Shown piece by piece: positions 15,457-24,132 of a stretch of DNA of 64,000 nt. The stretch lies in the NCBI GenBank assembly GCA_002431905.1, contig DJER01000007.1:1-64000 (forward strand), given 5' to 3'. This DNA comes from Christensenella sp. UBA5893. Lineage in GTDB: Bacteria > Bacillota > Clostridia > Christensenellales > UBA1242. The position numbers and the translations under genes were made by a program. How positions within the stretch are numbered: position 1 is the first letter of the stretch; each line of letters starts with the position of its first letter. A model generated the notes under the pieces. It saw only the letters and a program-made list of their open reading frames with translations, was not told the origin of the DNA and did not search any database.

Positions 15457-16743
15457 ATGAAAATTTTATTTAAAAACGCAAAAATTTTAAATTTGGAAGA
15501 TACAGCAAAATTTGAATTTGGTAATGTTGTTGTAACAAACAACCTAATAAGTTATGTTGGCAAAGACATACCAAATGAAAGTTTTGACAAAATAATTGAT
15601 GTTGAAGAAAATATATTGATGCCTGGGTTTGTTGACACTCATTGTCATAGTCCAATGACAATACTACGAAGCTTGAAAGATGATGCAAAGCTGGATGATT
15701 GGCTGTTTAACAATATGATACCAGCAGAAAGCAAATTAACACCAAAAGATATATACTGGGGCGAAAAACTTGCAGTTTTGGAATATTTGAGTGCAGGAAT
15801 AACAACAATTGAAGAAGGATATTTTTTCAATGACGAGATTTGCAAAGCATTAAATGAATGTGAATTTAGGGCAAGAGTGGGTTTTGGACCAACAACAAGA
15901 GATGTTGGAATGAGCAACCAAGAGTATTTGGAAAAAGAATATAAAACCATAAAACAATATGAAAACACTGGACTAATTAAATCAAATTGCTTTATTCACT
16001 CAATCTACACAACAACAGACGAGTTGATTTTAGAATGTGTAGATTTCACAGCAAAGCACAGTATCCCACTTTCAATACATCTTTGTGAAACATTGAAAGA
16101 AGTTGGCGATTGCACTGTTAAGAACAATGGCAAAACCCCACCGCAATATTTGGAAGATTTGGGGTTCTTTGACAAATACAACACTCTTTGCTATCATTGT
16201 GTGCATATGGACAAAGACGATTTACAAATTCTTGCTGATTACAATTCAAGCGTATCAACTTGTCCATCAAGCAATATAAAACTCGCAAGTGGCATTGCTC
16301 CAATTTATGCAATGCAAAACAAAGGTCTAAACATAACCATTGGGACTGATGGTGTTGCATCAAACAACAGTCTGGATATGTTTAAGGAAATGTTTTTGGT
16401 TGCAACATTAAGCAAAGTGAACATTTATAATGCCGAAGTCGTTTCTGCAAGTGATGTCCTAAAAATGGCAACTGTTAATGGCGCAAAAGCATTGGGGTTT
16501 AATTCTGGCGAGATAAAAGTTGGAAAACTTGCCGACATAATATTGATAAACATAAACAAGCCACATTACTATCCACAGCAAAACTTGATTTCAAATCTTG
16601 TTTATGCTGGCAAAAGCAGTGATGTTTACCTAACTATGGTAAATGGCAAAATAAAGTACTATAATGGCGAATATTTTATTGGCGAGCAAAAAGAAAAAAT
16701 ATATGACGAAGTCACAAAAATAAGGGAGAGAATTACAAAATGA
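15457..16743 (+). CDS. mtaD: Amidohydrolase, 5-methylthioadenosine/S-adenosylhomocysteine deaminase type
   Basis: 428 residues, metal-dependent TIM-barrel deaminase. Metal ligands: 'GFVDTHCHSPMT' (HxH, ~residue 60), 'IHLCET' (His, ~208), 'YHCVHMD' (His, ~247) and 'TIGTDGVASNNSLDM' (Asp, ~295); 'LSAGITTIEEG' is the usual barrel strand. The family (MtaD/TrzN/SsnA-like) deaminates MTA, SAH or adenosine-type purines; the exact substrate cannot be read from the sequence. AGGA lies six bases before the ATG. The stop overlaps the ATG of tex (ATGA), so the two are translationally coupled. Shares a regulatory region with dinB. Confidence 0.85.
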   Translation: MKILFKNAKILNLEDTAKFEFGNVVVTNNLISYVGKDIPNESFDKIIDVEENILMPGFVDTHCHSPMTILRSLKDDAKLDDWLFNNMIPAESKLTPKDIYWGEKLAVLEYLSAGITTIEEGYFFNDEICKALNECEFRARVGFGPTTRDVGMSNQEYLEKEYKTIKQYENTGLIKSNCFIHSIYTTTDELILECVDFTAKHSIPLSIHLCETLKEVGDCTVKNNGKTPPQYLEDLGFFDKYNTLCYHCVHMDKDDLQILADYNSSVSTCPSSNIKLASGIAPIYAMQNKGLNITIGTDGVASNNSLDMFKEMFLVATLSKVNIYNAEVVSASDVLKMATVNGAKALGFNSGEIKVGKLADIILININKPHYYPQQNLISNLVYAGKSSDVYLTMVNGKIKYYNGEYFIGEQKEKIYDEVTKIRERITK

Positions 16744-18914
16744 AAATAGACGAAACATTGTCAAGTGAATTTGGAATAAGATTGGATAGAGTTCAAAACA
16801 TAATTGGACTTATTGATGAAGGTTGCACAATTCCTTTTATTGCAAGATACAGAAAGGAAATGACAGGAAGTTTGGACGACCAAGTGTTAAGAGAAGTTTT
16901 TGACAGGTTGACATACTTAAGAAACTTGGAAAAGAGAAAAGAAGAAGTCGAAAACTCTATAAAAGAGCAAGAAAAATGGACAGATGAACTCGCCGAAAAA
17001 TTGTCAAATGCAAAAACATTAACAGAAGTTGAAGATATTTATCGTCCATACAAGCCAAAGAGAAAAACAAGAGCATCAATTGCCATTGCAAAAGGTCTTG
17101 AACCACTTGCAGATATTTTGCAAGCACAAGAAATACGACAAGATATGTTGGAAGTTGCAAAAGACTATATAAATGAAGAAAAAGAAGTAAAAACAGCCGA
17201 AGAAGCTCTTGCTGGTGCAAAAGACATTGTTGCTGAAAGAATTAGTGATGACAGTGAACTTAGAAAAATGCTTCGTGAAATGCTTTTGGAAAAAGCCGAT
17301 ATCAAAACCGAACTTTTGGATCACGAAGGAAAAGAAACATACGAAATGTATGCTGACTACACAGAATCAGCTTGCAAGATGCCAAGCCATAGAATACTTG
17401 CCATAAATCGTGGAGAGAACGAAGAATGTTTAAAGGTTAGTGTTGTTATTGACCCAAAAATCACAATTGCTCAAATTGAAGCACTATACCTAAAAGAAAA
17501 TAAATACACATATGACATAATGAAAGATGTGATACAAGATAGTTACGATAGACTTTTGTTTCCATCACTAGAAAGAGAACTTAGAACAACCTTAACTGAC
17601 AGGGCAAACGAACAAGCAATAAAAATGTTTGAAGTAAATTTAAGACCACTTTTGTTGCAAGCCCCATTAAAGAATAATGTTATTATGGGTTTTGACCCAG
17701 GATATAGAATGGGTTGCAAAATTGCAGTAATTGACAAAAAAGGCGATGTTTTGGATACTTCTGTTGTATATCCAACTCCACCAAAGAGTTTGACCGAAGA
17801 AAGTATTGAAATATTAAAGAAAATGATTGAAAAAAATCATGTAGACATTATCGCAATCGGTAATGGAACAGCAAGCAAAGAGAGTGAAATTTTTGTTTGT
17901 GAACTTATAAAACACATTTCATTCCCAGTAAGTTACGCAATGGTAAACGAAGCAGGAGCGTCTGTTTATAGTGCATCAAAACTTGGCGCACAAGAATTCC
18001 CTGACTATGATGTAAACCTTCGTAGTGCAGTAAGCATTGCAAGAAGACTTCAAGACCCACTTGCTGAACTTATCAAAATTGATGTAAAGAGCATTGGTGT
18101 TGGACAATATCAACACGATATGCCACAAAACCGACTAACAGAAGTTTTAACTGGTGTTGTTGAAGATTGCGTTAACAGTGTTGGTGTTGACCTTAACACA
18201 GCATCTCCAAGTTTGCTTAGTTATGTTTCGGGAATGAACTCATCAATTGCAAAAAATGTTGTGGCTTATAGGTCAAAAATAAAACATTTTAATGACAGAC
18301 AAGAACTTTTATCAGTTCCAAAACTTGGGCCAAAAGCATTTGAACAATGTGCAGGTTTTTTGCGTATCACAGATGGCGACAATGTGTTTGATAACACTGC
18401 TGTTCATCCAGAGAGTTATGAGTCAGCACAAAAATTGTTAGATTACTTTAAATTAAACAAAGAAGATATAAAGGACGGCAAAATTGCAAACCTTTCATTA
18501 TTAGTTAAAAATGAAGGCGAAGAAAAGGTTGCAAAGAAAATTGGTGTTGGTGTGCCAACTCTTCTTGATATGGTCGCTGAACTTACAAAACCAGGCAGAG
18601 ATATTCGTGACACAATGCCAAAACCGGTTCTCCGTGCGGAACTTTTGTCACTTGAAGATCTTAAAGAAGGAATGATTCTTACGGGCACTGTTCGTAACGT
18701 TATTGACTTTGGTGCATTTGTTGATATTGGTGTTCATCAAGATGGACTTGTACACATTTCACAAATTTGTGACAGATATATCAAACACCCAAGTGAAGTA
18801 TTGAAAGTTGGGGATATTGTAACAGTAAAAGTTATTGGCGTTGATGTTGCAAAAAAGAGAATTTCACTTTCTATGCGTGATATAGAAGAAAAGAAAGAAG
18901 ACAAAAAGCAATAA
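16740..18914 (+). CDS. tex: Tex-family RNA-binding transcription accessory protein
   Basis: 724 residues, full length. N-terminal helical Tex domain ('GIRLDRVQNIIGLIDEGCTIPFIARYRKEMTGSLDDQVLREV', hallmark), YqgF-like RNase H fold ('VIMGFDPGYRMGCKIAVID', 'IIAIGNGTASKESE'), helix-hairpin-helix ('VGVDLNTASPSLLSYVSGMN') and C-terminal S1 RNA-binding domain ('GMILTGTVRNVIDFGAFVDIGVHQDGLVHISQI'). Tex proteins bind nucleic acids and affect transcription and RNA decay. Starts within the stop codon of the amidohydrolase gene (4-base overlap). Confidence 0.95.
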   Translation: MKIDETLSSEFGIRLDRVQNIIGLIDEGCTIPFIARYRKEMTGSLDDQVLREVFDRLTYLRNLEKRKEEVENSIKEQEKWTDELAEKLSNAKTLTEVEDIYRPYKPKRKTRASIAIAKGLEPLADILQAQEIRQDMLEVAKDYINEEKEVKTAEEALAGAKDIVAERISDDSELRKMLREMLLEKADIKTELLDHEGKETYEMYADYTESACKMPSHRILAINRGENEECLKVSVVIDPKITIAQIEALYLKENKYTYDIMKDVIQDSYDRLLFPSLERELRTTLTDRANEQAIKMFEVNLRPLLLQAPLKNNVIMGFDPGYRMGCKIAVIDKKGDVLDTSVVYPTPPKSLTEESIEILKKMIEKNHVDIIAIGNGTASKESEIFVCELIKHISFPVSYAMVNEAGASVYSASKLGAQEFPDYDVNLRSAVSIARRLQDPLAELIKIDVKSIGVGQYQHDMPQNRLTEVLTGVVEDCVNSVGVDLNTASPSLLSYVSGMNSSIAKNVVAYRSKIKHFNDRQELLSVPKLGPKAFEQCAGFLRITDGDNVFDNTAVHPESYESAQKLLDYFKLNKEDIKDGKIANLSLLVKNEGEEKVAKKIGVGVPTLLDMVAELTKPGRDIRDTMPKPVLRAELLSLEDLKEGMILTGTVRNVIDFGAFVDIGVHQDGLVHISQICDRYIKHPSEVLKVGDIVTVKVIGVDVAKKRISLSMRDIEEKKEDKKQ

Positions 18915-18925
18915 ATTGTTGACTA

Positions 18926-18954
18926 TTGACAATAATTATGCATAGTGTTACAAT
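18926..18954 (+). promoter_or_regulatory. Promoter of small membrane protein pair, with shared 11-base word
   Basis: TTGACA, 17-base spacer, TACAAT. The spacer contains ATGCATAGTGT (18938-18948), also present in the promoter at 19764. Confidence 0.65.
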
Positions 18955-18977
18955 TGTAAGTGAAAAGGAAGGATTTT

Positions 18978-19331
18978 ATGAGTAGGAAAAAAACATACAA
19001 AATTTATGGAGTTTTGAGTAAATTGGTTGCGATTGTCGGTATTGGACTTGGAACTGGTTTAATCGTTTTTGGAATTCTTAATTCATCACTAGCAGTTGCC
19101 ATTCCATCACTCGTTGGAGGATTTTTGTTGGGTGTTGCTGGAATTACTGGTTCTGTTATTTTGGAAGACAAAGAAAAGAAGGCAAAAGGTGCAAAGCATC
19201 ACAACCACAGAAACCAATACACTGTTGAAAGTTTGGAAAATGAACAACAAAACAATGTTGAAAAAACAAATACTGTAAACACAAAAACAACAGAAGTTAC
19301 AAACGAAAAAGATAACGGAATGGAATTATAA
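18978..19331 (+). CDS. Small two-TM membrane protein with KDNGMEL tail (paralogue 1)
   Basis: 117 residues. Two hydrophobic segments (about residues 12-33 and 36-56, Gly-rich) are followed by a hydrophilic Asn/Thr/Lys-rich tail with 'YTVESLE' and ending 'KDNGMEL'. The paralogue at 19827 has the same architecture, 'YTVEKLD' and the same seven-residue C-terminus. The ATG at 18978 is preceded by AAGGAAGG; an upstream ATG at 18960 lacks one. Likely in one operon with the next gene (19-base gap). No known family; the conserved C-terminus suggests a recognition or sorting signal. Confidence 0.7.
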   Translation: MSRKKTYKIYGVLSKLVAIVGIGLGTGLIVFGILNSSLAVAIPSLVGGFLLGVAGITGSVILEDKEKKAKGAKHHNHRNQYTVESLENEQQNNVEKTNTVNTKTTEVTNEKDNGMEL

Positions 19332-19350
19332 GAGTAAAGGAAGAAATTTT

Positions 19351-19716
19351 ATGAAAAAATCAAAGAAATTAAGAATTTGGTCAAACGTTGTTGGTGCACT
19401 TGGCATATTGGCAACATTGGCACTTATTGGTGTTGGCGTTTCATTGGCAGGAGTTGCAGCAATTCCAAGTTTTGTACCATACATTATGATTGGGGTTTCT
19501 TTGCTCGCTGGAGTAGGAGCATTTGCAGGTTGTGCAAAGTTAGATAAACTTGCAGGTCAAGAATTGTACAAAGAAACACATAAAGACCCAAGAACTCTTG
19601 AAGAAATCTTTACAGGTTCAAAAGAAAATGTTGTAAAAAATGAATCAACAACACAAGTTGTAAAATCACAAAATTTTGATAATTCAAAATCAAATGATGA
19701 CGAAATAACATTGTAA
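19351..19716 (+). CDS. Small two-TM membrane protein (paralogue 2)
   Basis: 121 residues with the same layout as its neighbours: short positively charged start, two Gly/Ala-rich transmembrane segments (about residues 12-33 and 38-56) and a soluble tail of ~60 residues. The tail ends 'NDDEITL' rather than 'KDNGMEL', still acidic then Leu. SD AAAGGAAG. It is probably co-transcribed with 18978 and ends in a strong terminator. No function is known. Confidence 0.68.
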   Translation: MKKSKKLRIWSNVVGALGILATLALIGVGVSLAGVAAIPSFVPYIMIGVSLLAGVGAFAGCAKLDKLAGQELYKETHKDPRTLEEIFTGSKENVVKNESTTQVVKSQNFDNSKSNDDEITL

Positions 19717-19723
19717 AAAATTT

Positions 19724-19751
19724 GCTTACCAAAAATTGGTAAGCTTTTTTT
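19724..19751 (+). terminator. Intrinsic terminator
   Basis: GCTTACCAA / TTGGTAAGC stem with AAA loop and seven T. Confidence 0.9.
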
Positions 19752-19763
19752 AAAAATTGGGTA

Positions 19764-19792
19764 TTGACAAAATGCATAGTGTATATTACTAT
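19764..19792 (+). promoter_or_regulatory. Promoter of third small membrane protein, with shared 11-base word
   Basis: TTGACA, 17-base spacer, TACTAT. ATGCATAGTGT recurs here at 19772-19782. Confidence 0.65.
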
Positions 19793-19826
19793 GTAGGTAA
19801 TAATAAAAAAAGGGAGAAATATAAAA

Positions 19827-20171
19827 ATGAAGAAATTCAAAATTTTATCAAAAGTATTTTCAGCTTTGGCAGCAATTCCAGTAGGATTGTTTGTATATGG
19901 ATTATCAATGTTAATTCTTACACATGCATTCTTGGCATTGCCATTGATTGGGGGTGGAATTCTTGCTCTTGCTTTTGGTGGTGCTTCAATATTCTGCGAA
20001 TCAAAAGCAAAGAATCTTGAAAAGAAAGAAAAAGAAGGTTACACTGTTGAAAAACTTGATGTAAAAGAAAATTCAAAGACCGCTACACAAGAAAATGTAA
20101 AAACTCAAGAACACACAAACCAAAAGACAAATGACAAAAATAACAACAAAGACAATGGAATGGAGTTATAA
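19827..20171 (+). CDS. Small two-TM membrane protein with KDNGMEL tail (paralogue 3)
   Basis: 114 residues: two transmembrane segments (about residues 9-30 and 32-52), then a tail rich in Lys, Thr, Gln and Asn with 'YTVEKLDVKEN' and ending 'KDNGMEL', identical to paralogue 1. SD GGGAG. Own promoter and own terminator. Together with the two preceding genes it forms a tandem family of small membrane proteins; the duplication and the shared promoter word suggest a common role and regulation, unknown. Confidence 0.7.
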   Translation: MKKFKILSKVFSALAAIPVGLFVYGLSMLILTHAFLALPLIGGGILALAFGGASIFCESKAKNLEKKEKEGYTVEKLDVKENSKTATQENVKTQEHTNQKTNDKNNNKDNGMEL

Positions 20172-20192
20172 TATTTGAGATTAAATAAAATA

Positions 20193-20231
20193 GGCGAACT
20201 TTTGTACAAACAAATGGTTCGCCTTGTTTTT
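20193..20231 (+). terminator. Intrinsic terminator
   Basis: GGCGAAC / GTTCGCC stem with a long loop and a T-rich tract. Confidence 0.7.
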
Positions 20232-20265
20232 ATATAAAAAAATACCAAATTTGCCATAAAATAAT

Positions 20266-20294
20266 TTGCAAAACTAGACTAGGTGTGCCATAAT
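20266..20294 (+). promoter_or_regulatory. Leaderless promoter of YjdF-like gene
   Basis: TTGCAA, 17-base spacer, CATAAT ending at 20294; seven bases on is the A of the ATG at 20301. No SD. Confidence 0.6.
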
Positions 20295-20300
20295 ACCAAT

Positions 20301-21050
20301 ATGAGAAAAAAACAGAGTTTTTTAGACGAGAAAATAAGCAAAAGGAAATTTGATGCTTTTAATATAATAAGCAATATGATGTTTATTGGACTTTTGGTTT
20401 TATTTATAATTGTTTTATCAAAATGTATCTCAGATATGATAAATGCCGAAAATCCAAGTGATTTTGTTGTGCCACTAATAATGCGTTTGTGTGCAATAAT
20501 CTTGACAATTTTACCATATGTTATTGCCAGAATTTGCAAACTTAATTATCCAAAAATTGTTATTATTATGTATTATTTATTTTTATTTTTGAGTTTGTAT
20601 TTAGGTACATTTTTGGGTTTATATATTCAAGCTCCATTATACAATAGATTCGTGCATTCTTATGGTGGCTTATTCCTTGGCATAATTTCAATGTTTTTTG
20701 TAAGACTAATCAACAAGGATAGAACAAAAAACTTGCACCCAATGTTAGTATTTTTATTCGTTTTTGTTTTTTCAATGGGGTTTGGAGCCTGTTGGGAGAT
20801 TTGGGAATTTACTGGCGACAAGATATTTGGACTAAATATGCAAATATTTATGAAAGACGGTGTTGAACTTGTTGGCAGAGAAGCATTAAAGGATACTATG
20901 TTTGATATTATTTGCAATTTTATTGGTGCAATAATAAGTGCAACAATTTGTGCAGTGTCATCATGTAAGTTTAGTGATTACATTGACTACTTTAAAATAA
21001 CAAAAAAAGAAAATAAAAAATCAACTGAAATAGAAGAAATTGAGGAATAA
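20301..21050 (+). CDS. Multi-pass membrane protein, YjdF/DUF2238-like
   Basis: 249 residues with about six transmembrane helices. The segment 'GACWEIWEFTGDKIFGLNMQ' and, after ~25 residues, 'DTMFDIICNFIGAI' match the conserved Glu/Trp and Asp/Asn helix pair of the YjdF (DUF2238) membrane family, whose function is unknown. An upstream in-frame ATG (20283) lies inside the promoter, so 20301 is the start. Two bases separate its stop from the cysS ATG, so they are probably co-transcribed. Tail is acidic ('STEIEEIEE'). Confidence 0.65.
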   Translation: MRKKQSFLDEKISKRKFDAFNIISNMMFIGLLVLFIIVLSKCISDMINAENPSDFVVPLIMRLCAIILTILPYVIARICKLNYPKIVIIMYYLFLFLSLYLGTFLGLYIQAPLYNRFVHSYGGLFLGIISMFFVRLINKDRTKNLHPMLVFLFVFVFSMGFGACWEIWEFTGDKIFGLNMQIFMKDGVELVGREALKDTMFDIICNFIGAIISATICAVSSCKFSDYIDYFKITKKENKKSTEIEEIEE

Positions 21051-21052
21051 TT

Positions 21053-22459
21053 ATGAAAATTTATAACGTGTTACACAGAAGAAAAGAAGAGTTTGTTCCA
21101 ATTGATGGAAACAATGTAAAGATGTATGTTTGTGGAATGACTGTCAATGGCGAGCCACACCTAGGTCACGCAAGACAAGTTATCACTTTTGATATGATTT
21201 CACAATATTTGAGATACAAGGGTTACAATGTAACTTATGCATCAAACTATACCGATATTGATGATAGAATAATTAACCAATCGAAAGAAATGGGAATTTC
21301 ACCACTTGAACTTGCCGACAAACGCATTGAAATAATCAACAAAGTTATGTCAAAAATTAGTGTGACAGAACCAAATTACAGACCAAGAGTTACAAAATGT
21401 ATACCAGAAATTATCACATTTGTTAGCGATTTGATAAACAAAGGTTACGCATATCCAACAAAGAATGGCGATGTATATTTTTGTGTAAAAAAATATAAAG
21501 GTTATGGTCAACTTTCAAACAGGAAAATTGACGAACTTATCAACTCTGTTCGTATTGAATCTAGTGAAGAAAAAAATGACCCTCTTGATTTTGCTCTTTG
21601 GAAAGCTGTAAAAGAAGATGAATTTGGTTGGGATTCTCCTTGGGGGAAAGGCAGACCGGGTTGGCATATCGAATGTTCAACAATGATAAAAAAATTCTTG
21701 GGCGATAAAATTGATATTCATGGTGGTGGAAAAGATTTGGTATTCCCACATCATGAAAATGAACTTGCTCAATCAACTTGTGAAAATGGTTGTGAACTTG
21801 CAAATTTTTGGGTACACAATGGACTTATAGTTGTTGATGGTCAAAAAATGAGCAAAAGTATGAACAATTTTGTTTTGTTAAAAGATTTGTTAGAAATTTA
21901 TAACCCAGAAGTTATTAGATATGCATTTATTTTAAACCATTACACATCAACCCTTGACCTTGGCGATAATGCTTTTAAGCAAGCTGAAAAAAGTATGTAC
22001 TATTTCTATAATGTTTTAAATAATATAAACAAAGCATTGCAAGGAAAAGAATACACACATAATGATAGCATTGTAAAAATATTTGAAAGTTGTATGGATG
22101 ACGATTTTAACAGTGCAAAATTGCTGGCTGAACTATTTACAATTTGTGGAAAGCTTGGAAAATACAAAGATTTAACCTTGGTTGCAAGTCTAAAATATGC
22201 AATAGACCAATTTAAAGATATTTTGGGATTATTTATGCAAGACCCTCAAGAGTTTTTGGATGAAATAAAAAATAAATATGTAAAACAACTTAACCTAAAT
22301 GTAAGCGCTATAGAAAAACAAATAGAGTTAAGAAATCTCGCAAAGCAAGAAAAGAACTATGCCGAAAGTGACAGAATAAGAGATGAACTTTTGGCAAAGG
22401 GAATTATGCTTAAAGATACCGTAGACGGCACAATGTGGGATATTAAACAATTATACTAA
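21053..22459 (+). CDS. cysS: Cysteinyl-tRNA synthetase
   Basis: 468 residues, full length class I synthetase. HIGH motif as 'PHLGHARQ' (~residue 36), first zinc ligand in 'MYVCGMTVNG' (Cys28), remaining ligands in 'WHIECSTM' and 'FPHHENE', and 'KMSKS' (~residue 265). The C-terminal helical domain and 'RNLAKQEKNYAESDRIRDELLAKGI' are typical. GAGGAA, also part of the end of the preceding gene, serves as SD. Translation is probably coupled to the YjdF-like gene. Followed by ychF after 14 bases. Confidence 0.96.
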   Translation: MKIYNVLHRRKEEFVPIDGNNVKMYVCGMTVNGEPHLGHARQVITFDMISQYLRYKGYNVTYASNYTDIDDRIINQSKEMGISPLELADKRIEIINKVMSKISVTEPNYRPRVTKCIPEIITFVSDLINKGYAYPTKNGDVYFCVKKYKGYGQLSNRKIDELINSVRIESSEEKNDPLDFALWKAVKEDEFGWDSPWGKGRPGWHIECSTMIKKFLGDKIDIHGGGKDLVFPHHENELAQSTCENGCELANFWVHNGLIVVDGQKMSKSMNNFVLLKDLLEIYNPEVIRYAFILNHYTSTLDLGDNAFKQAEKSMYYFYNVLNNINKALQGKEYTHNDSIVKIFESCMDDDFNSAKLLAELFTICGKLGKYKDLTLVASLKYAIDQFKDILGLFMQDPQEFLDEIKNKYVKQLNLNVSAIEKQIELRNLAKQEKNYAESDRIRDELLAKGIMLKDTVDGTMWDIKQLY

Positions 22460-22473
22460 AAGGAAAAGAAAAA

Positions 22474-23568
22474 ATGAAAATTGGAGTTGTGGGACTACCA
22501 AATGTTGGTAAAAGTACACTATTTAATGCAATAACAGAAGCGGGGGCAGAAAGTGCAAATTATCCATTTTGCACAATCGAACCAAATGTTGGTGTTGTTG
22601 ATGTAAAAGATGAAAGATTGAATGTTTTGGCAAAAATGTATAACTCAAAAAAGATAACACCTGCATCAATAGAGTTTGTTGATATTGCAGGTCTTGTTGC
22701 CGGTGCAAGCAAAGGCGAAGGTCTTGGAAACAAGTTCCTAAGCCACATAAGAGAAGTTGACGCAATATGCCATGTTGTTCGTTGCTTTGATGACCCAAAC
22801 ATTATAAATGTTAATGCAACCGTTGACCCAATAAGAGATATAGAAATAATCAATTTGGAGCTTATTTTAAGCGATTTGGACACTGTTTCAAAGCGTTATG
22901 ATAAATTATATAAACTTGCTCGTGTTGGCGAAAAACAAAGCGAAAAAGAGCTTGCAATTTTGTTAAAACTAAAAACAGCATTAGAAGAAGGGAAATGTGC
23001 AAGAACAGTAAAGTTTACTGATGAAGAAGACCAAAAAATTGTTAATTCATTTTTCTTGCTAACAACAAAACCTGTTATATATTGTGCAAACATTTCTGAA
23101 AACGATATTGGGAATGAAGACAATGAATATGTAAAAAAAGTTCGTGAATATGCAAAAAATGAAGGTGCTGAAACAATTGCCCTTTGTGCAAAGATAGAAG
23201 AAGAATTAACAAAACTTGACAAAGACGAAAGAGAAATGTTCAAAGAAGAACTTGGAATAAAAGAAAGTGGACTAGACAAGTTGGTTACAGCATCATATAG
23301 TTTGCTTGGGCTTATGAGTTATCTAACAGCTGGCGAAACAGAAGTTCGTGCTTGGACAATCAAAAAAGGGACAAAAGCTCCACAAGCAGCAGGGAAAATA
23401 CATACAGACTTTGAAAAAGGGTTTATAAAAGCCGAAGTTGTAAAGTATGACGATTTGGTTGAAGCTGGTTCATATAACAATGCTCGTGAAAAGGGTAAGG
23501 TTAGGATAGAAGGCAAAGACTATGTTGTGGAAGATGGGGATGTTATGTTGTTCCGTTTCAACGTATAA
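22474..23568 (+). CDS. ychF: Redox-regulated ribosome-binding ATPase YchF
   Basis: 364 residues. Obg-family P-loop protein that prefers ATP. G1 'GLPNVGKSTLFNAIT', G3 'VDIAGLVAGASKGEGLGNKFLSHIREVD' (the YchF hallmark) and a C-terminal TGS domain ('VRAWTIKKGTKAPQAAGKIHTDFEKGFIKAEV') ending 'DVMLFRFNV'. SD AAAGGAAAAG. It is the last gene of a cluster with cysS. The stop codon overlaps the outer arm of element A2, just as lysS does with A1. Confidence 0.96.
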   Translation: MKIGVVGLPNVGKSTLFNAITEAGAESANYPFCTIEPNVGVVDVKDERLNVLAKMYNSKKITPASIEFVDIAGLVAGASKGEGLGNKFLSHIREVDAICHVVRCFDDPNIINVNATVDPIRDIEIINLELILSDLDTVSKRYDKLYKLARVGEKQSEKELAILLKLKTALEEGKCARTVKFTDEEDQKIVNSFFLLTTKPVIYCANISENDIGNEDNEYVKKVREYAKNEGAETIALCAKIEEELTKLDKDEREMFKEELGIKESGLDKLVTASYSLLGLMSYLTAGETEVRAWTIKKGTKAPQAAGKIHTDFEKGFIKAEVVKYDDLVEAGSYNNAREKGKVRIEGKDYVVEDGDVMLFRFNV

Positions 23569-23696
23569 AAAAACGCAAAATTATGGGCATCTTCTTTGTT
23601 TCTGCATAACAAAATGCCGACAGTCATTTGGGTAACCAAACTCCTGCCGGCATATATTATGCGAGCCTCGAATATGTCGCCTAATTTTGCGTTTTT
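23567..23696. ncRNA. Structured intergenic element A2 (candidate RNA, homologous to A1)
   Basis: Outer arms AAAAAACGCAAAATTA / TAATTTTGCGTTTTTT. Inner pairing GCATAA/TTATGC and ATGCCG/CGGCAT replaces GACAAA/TTTGTC and GCCACC/GGTGGC of A1, i.e. different bases, same pairing. Apical TTTGG-GTAA-CCAAA hairpin. Conserved single-stranded words: CTTTGTTT-n-CTG, CAGTCATT, GGT-n-AC-n-AAACTCCT, CGAGCC. Together with A1 this defines a two-member family. A reading frame across the element is not believable because it merely follows the palindrome. Confidence 0.72.
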
Positions 23697-23708
23697 TATT
23701 ATTCTATT

Positions 23709-23815
23709 GTCATTTCGACTGTCGACCCCAACGACTCACTTTGGAGAAATCTCTTCATCTTTAAGTAGTTGGGATTTCTCGTGAGTGGGTTCGAAGATGC
23801 CACACTCGAAATGAC
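23709..23815. repeat. 107-bp palindromic repeat with TGTCATTTCGA-type terminal inverted repeats
   Basis: Ends GTCATTTCGA and TCGAAATGAC are perfect inverted repeats. Internal arms ACTCAC/GTGAGT and GGAGAAATC/GATTTCTC give one long hairpin with a 'TCTTCATCTTTAAGTAGTT' loop region. This type of short non-coding repeat is common between genes of gut bacteria and has the look of a MITE/REP-like element. The 350-base gap between ychF and the XRE gene holds this, A2 and the half copy that follows, and no gene. Confidence 0.8.
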
Positions 23816-23832
23816 TATTTTTATATTATATT

Positions 23833-23882
23833 GTCATTTCGACCTCGACATCCTTGACTGGCTTTGGAGAAATCTCAACATC
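23833..23882. repeat. Half copy of the same palindromic repeat
   Basis: GTCATTTCGACC...'CTTTGGAGAAATCTCAACATC' corresponds to the left half of the repeat at 23709; the right half is absent and the XRE gene terminator follows. Confidence 0.65.
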
Positions 23883-23891
23883 ATAAAAAAG

Positions 23892-23921
23892 AACTCAAAG
23901 TGTGATTACTTTGAGTTTTTT
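23892..23921 (-). terminator. Terminator of XRE regulator gene
   Basis: AACTCAAAGT / ACTTTGAGTT stem, six-base loop; T run in the - strand reading (and in the + reading). Confidence 0.8.
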
Positions 23922-24129
23922 AATAATCTTTTCTACCAATAAGATAGTCAACATCAACATTAAAGAAATCGGCAAGAAGCCATAAACTTGTGATACTTGG
24001 CTCTTTTTTCCCGCTTAACCATTCACTGACATTACTTTGGTGCATACCAAGAGCATTTGCCAGTTTTGTTTGTGTTAAGTTCTGTTCTTTCATAAGTTCA
24101 GCAATTCTTTGCGATATTTTTATTTCCAT
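23920..24129 (-). CDS. XRE-family transcriptional repressor
   Basis: 69 residues, a single Cro/C1-type helix-turn-helix: 'RIAELMKEQNLTQTKLANALGMHQSNVSEWLSGKKEPSITSLWLLADFFNVDVDYLIGR'. The recognition helix is around residues 28-38. There is no effector domain. On the - strand the TATAAT of its own promoter (24138-24143) ends eight bases before the ATG, so its message has almost no leader and no SD. Two palindromes TATCyC-TwT-GGAGATA between it and the divergent gene are the likely binding sites, implying autorepression and repression of 24204. Confidence 0.88.
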   Translation of the reverse strand: MEIKISQRIAELMKEQNLTQTKLANALGMHQSNVSEWLSGKKEPSITSLWLLADFFNVDVDYLIGRKDY

Positions 24130-24132
24130 TAC

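Noticed and set aside
23596..23784. 62-residue frame on the + strand across element A2 and the palindromic repeat
   Set aside because: No SD, no coding pattern; it follows the palindromic repeats.
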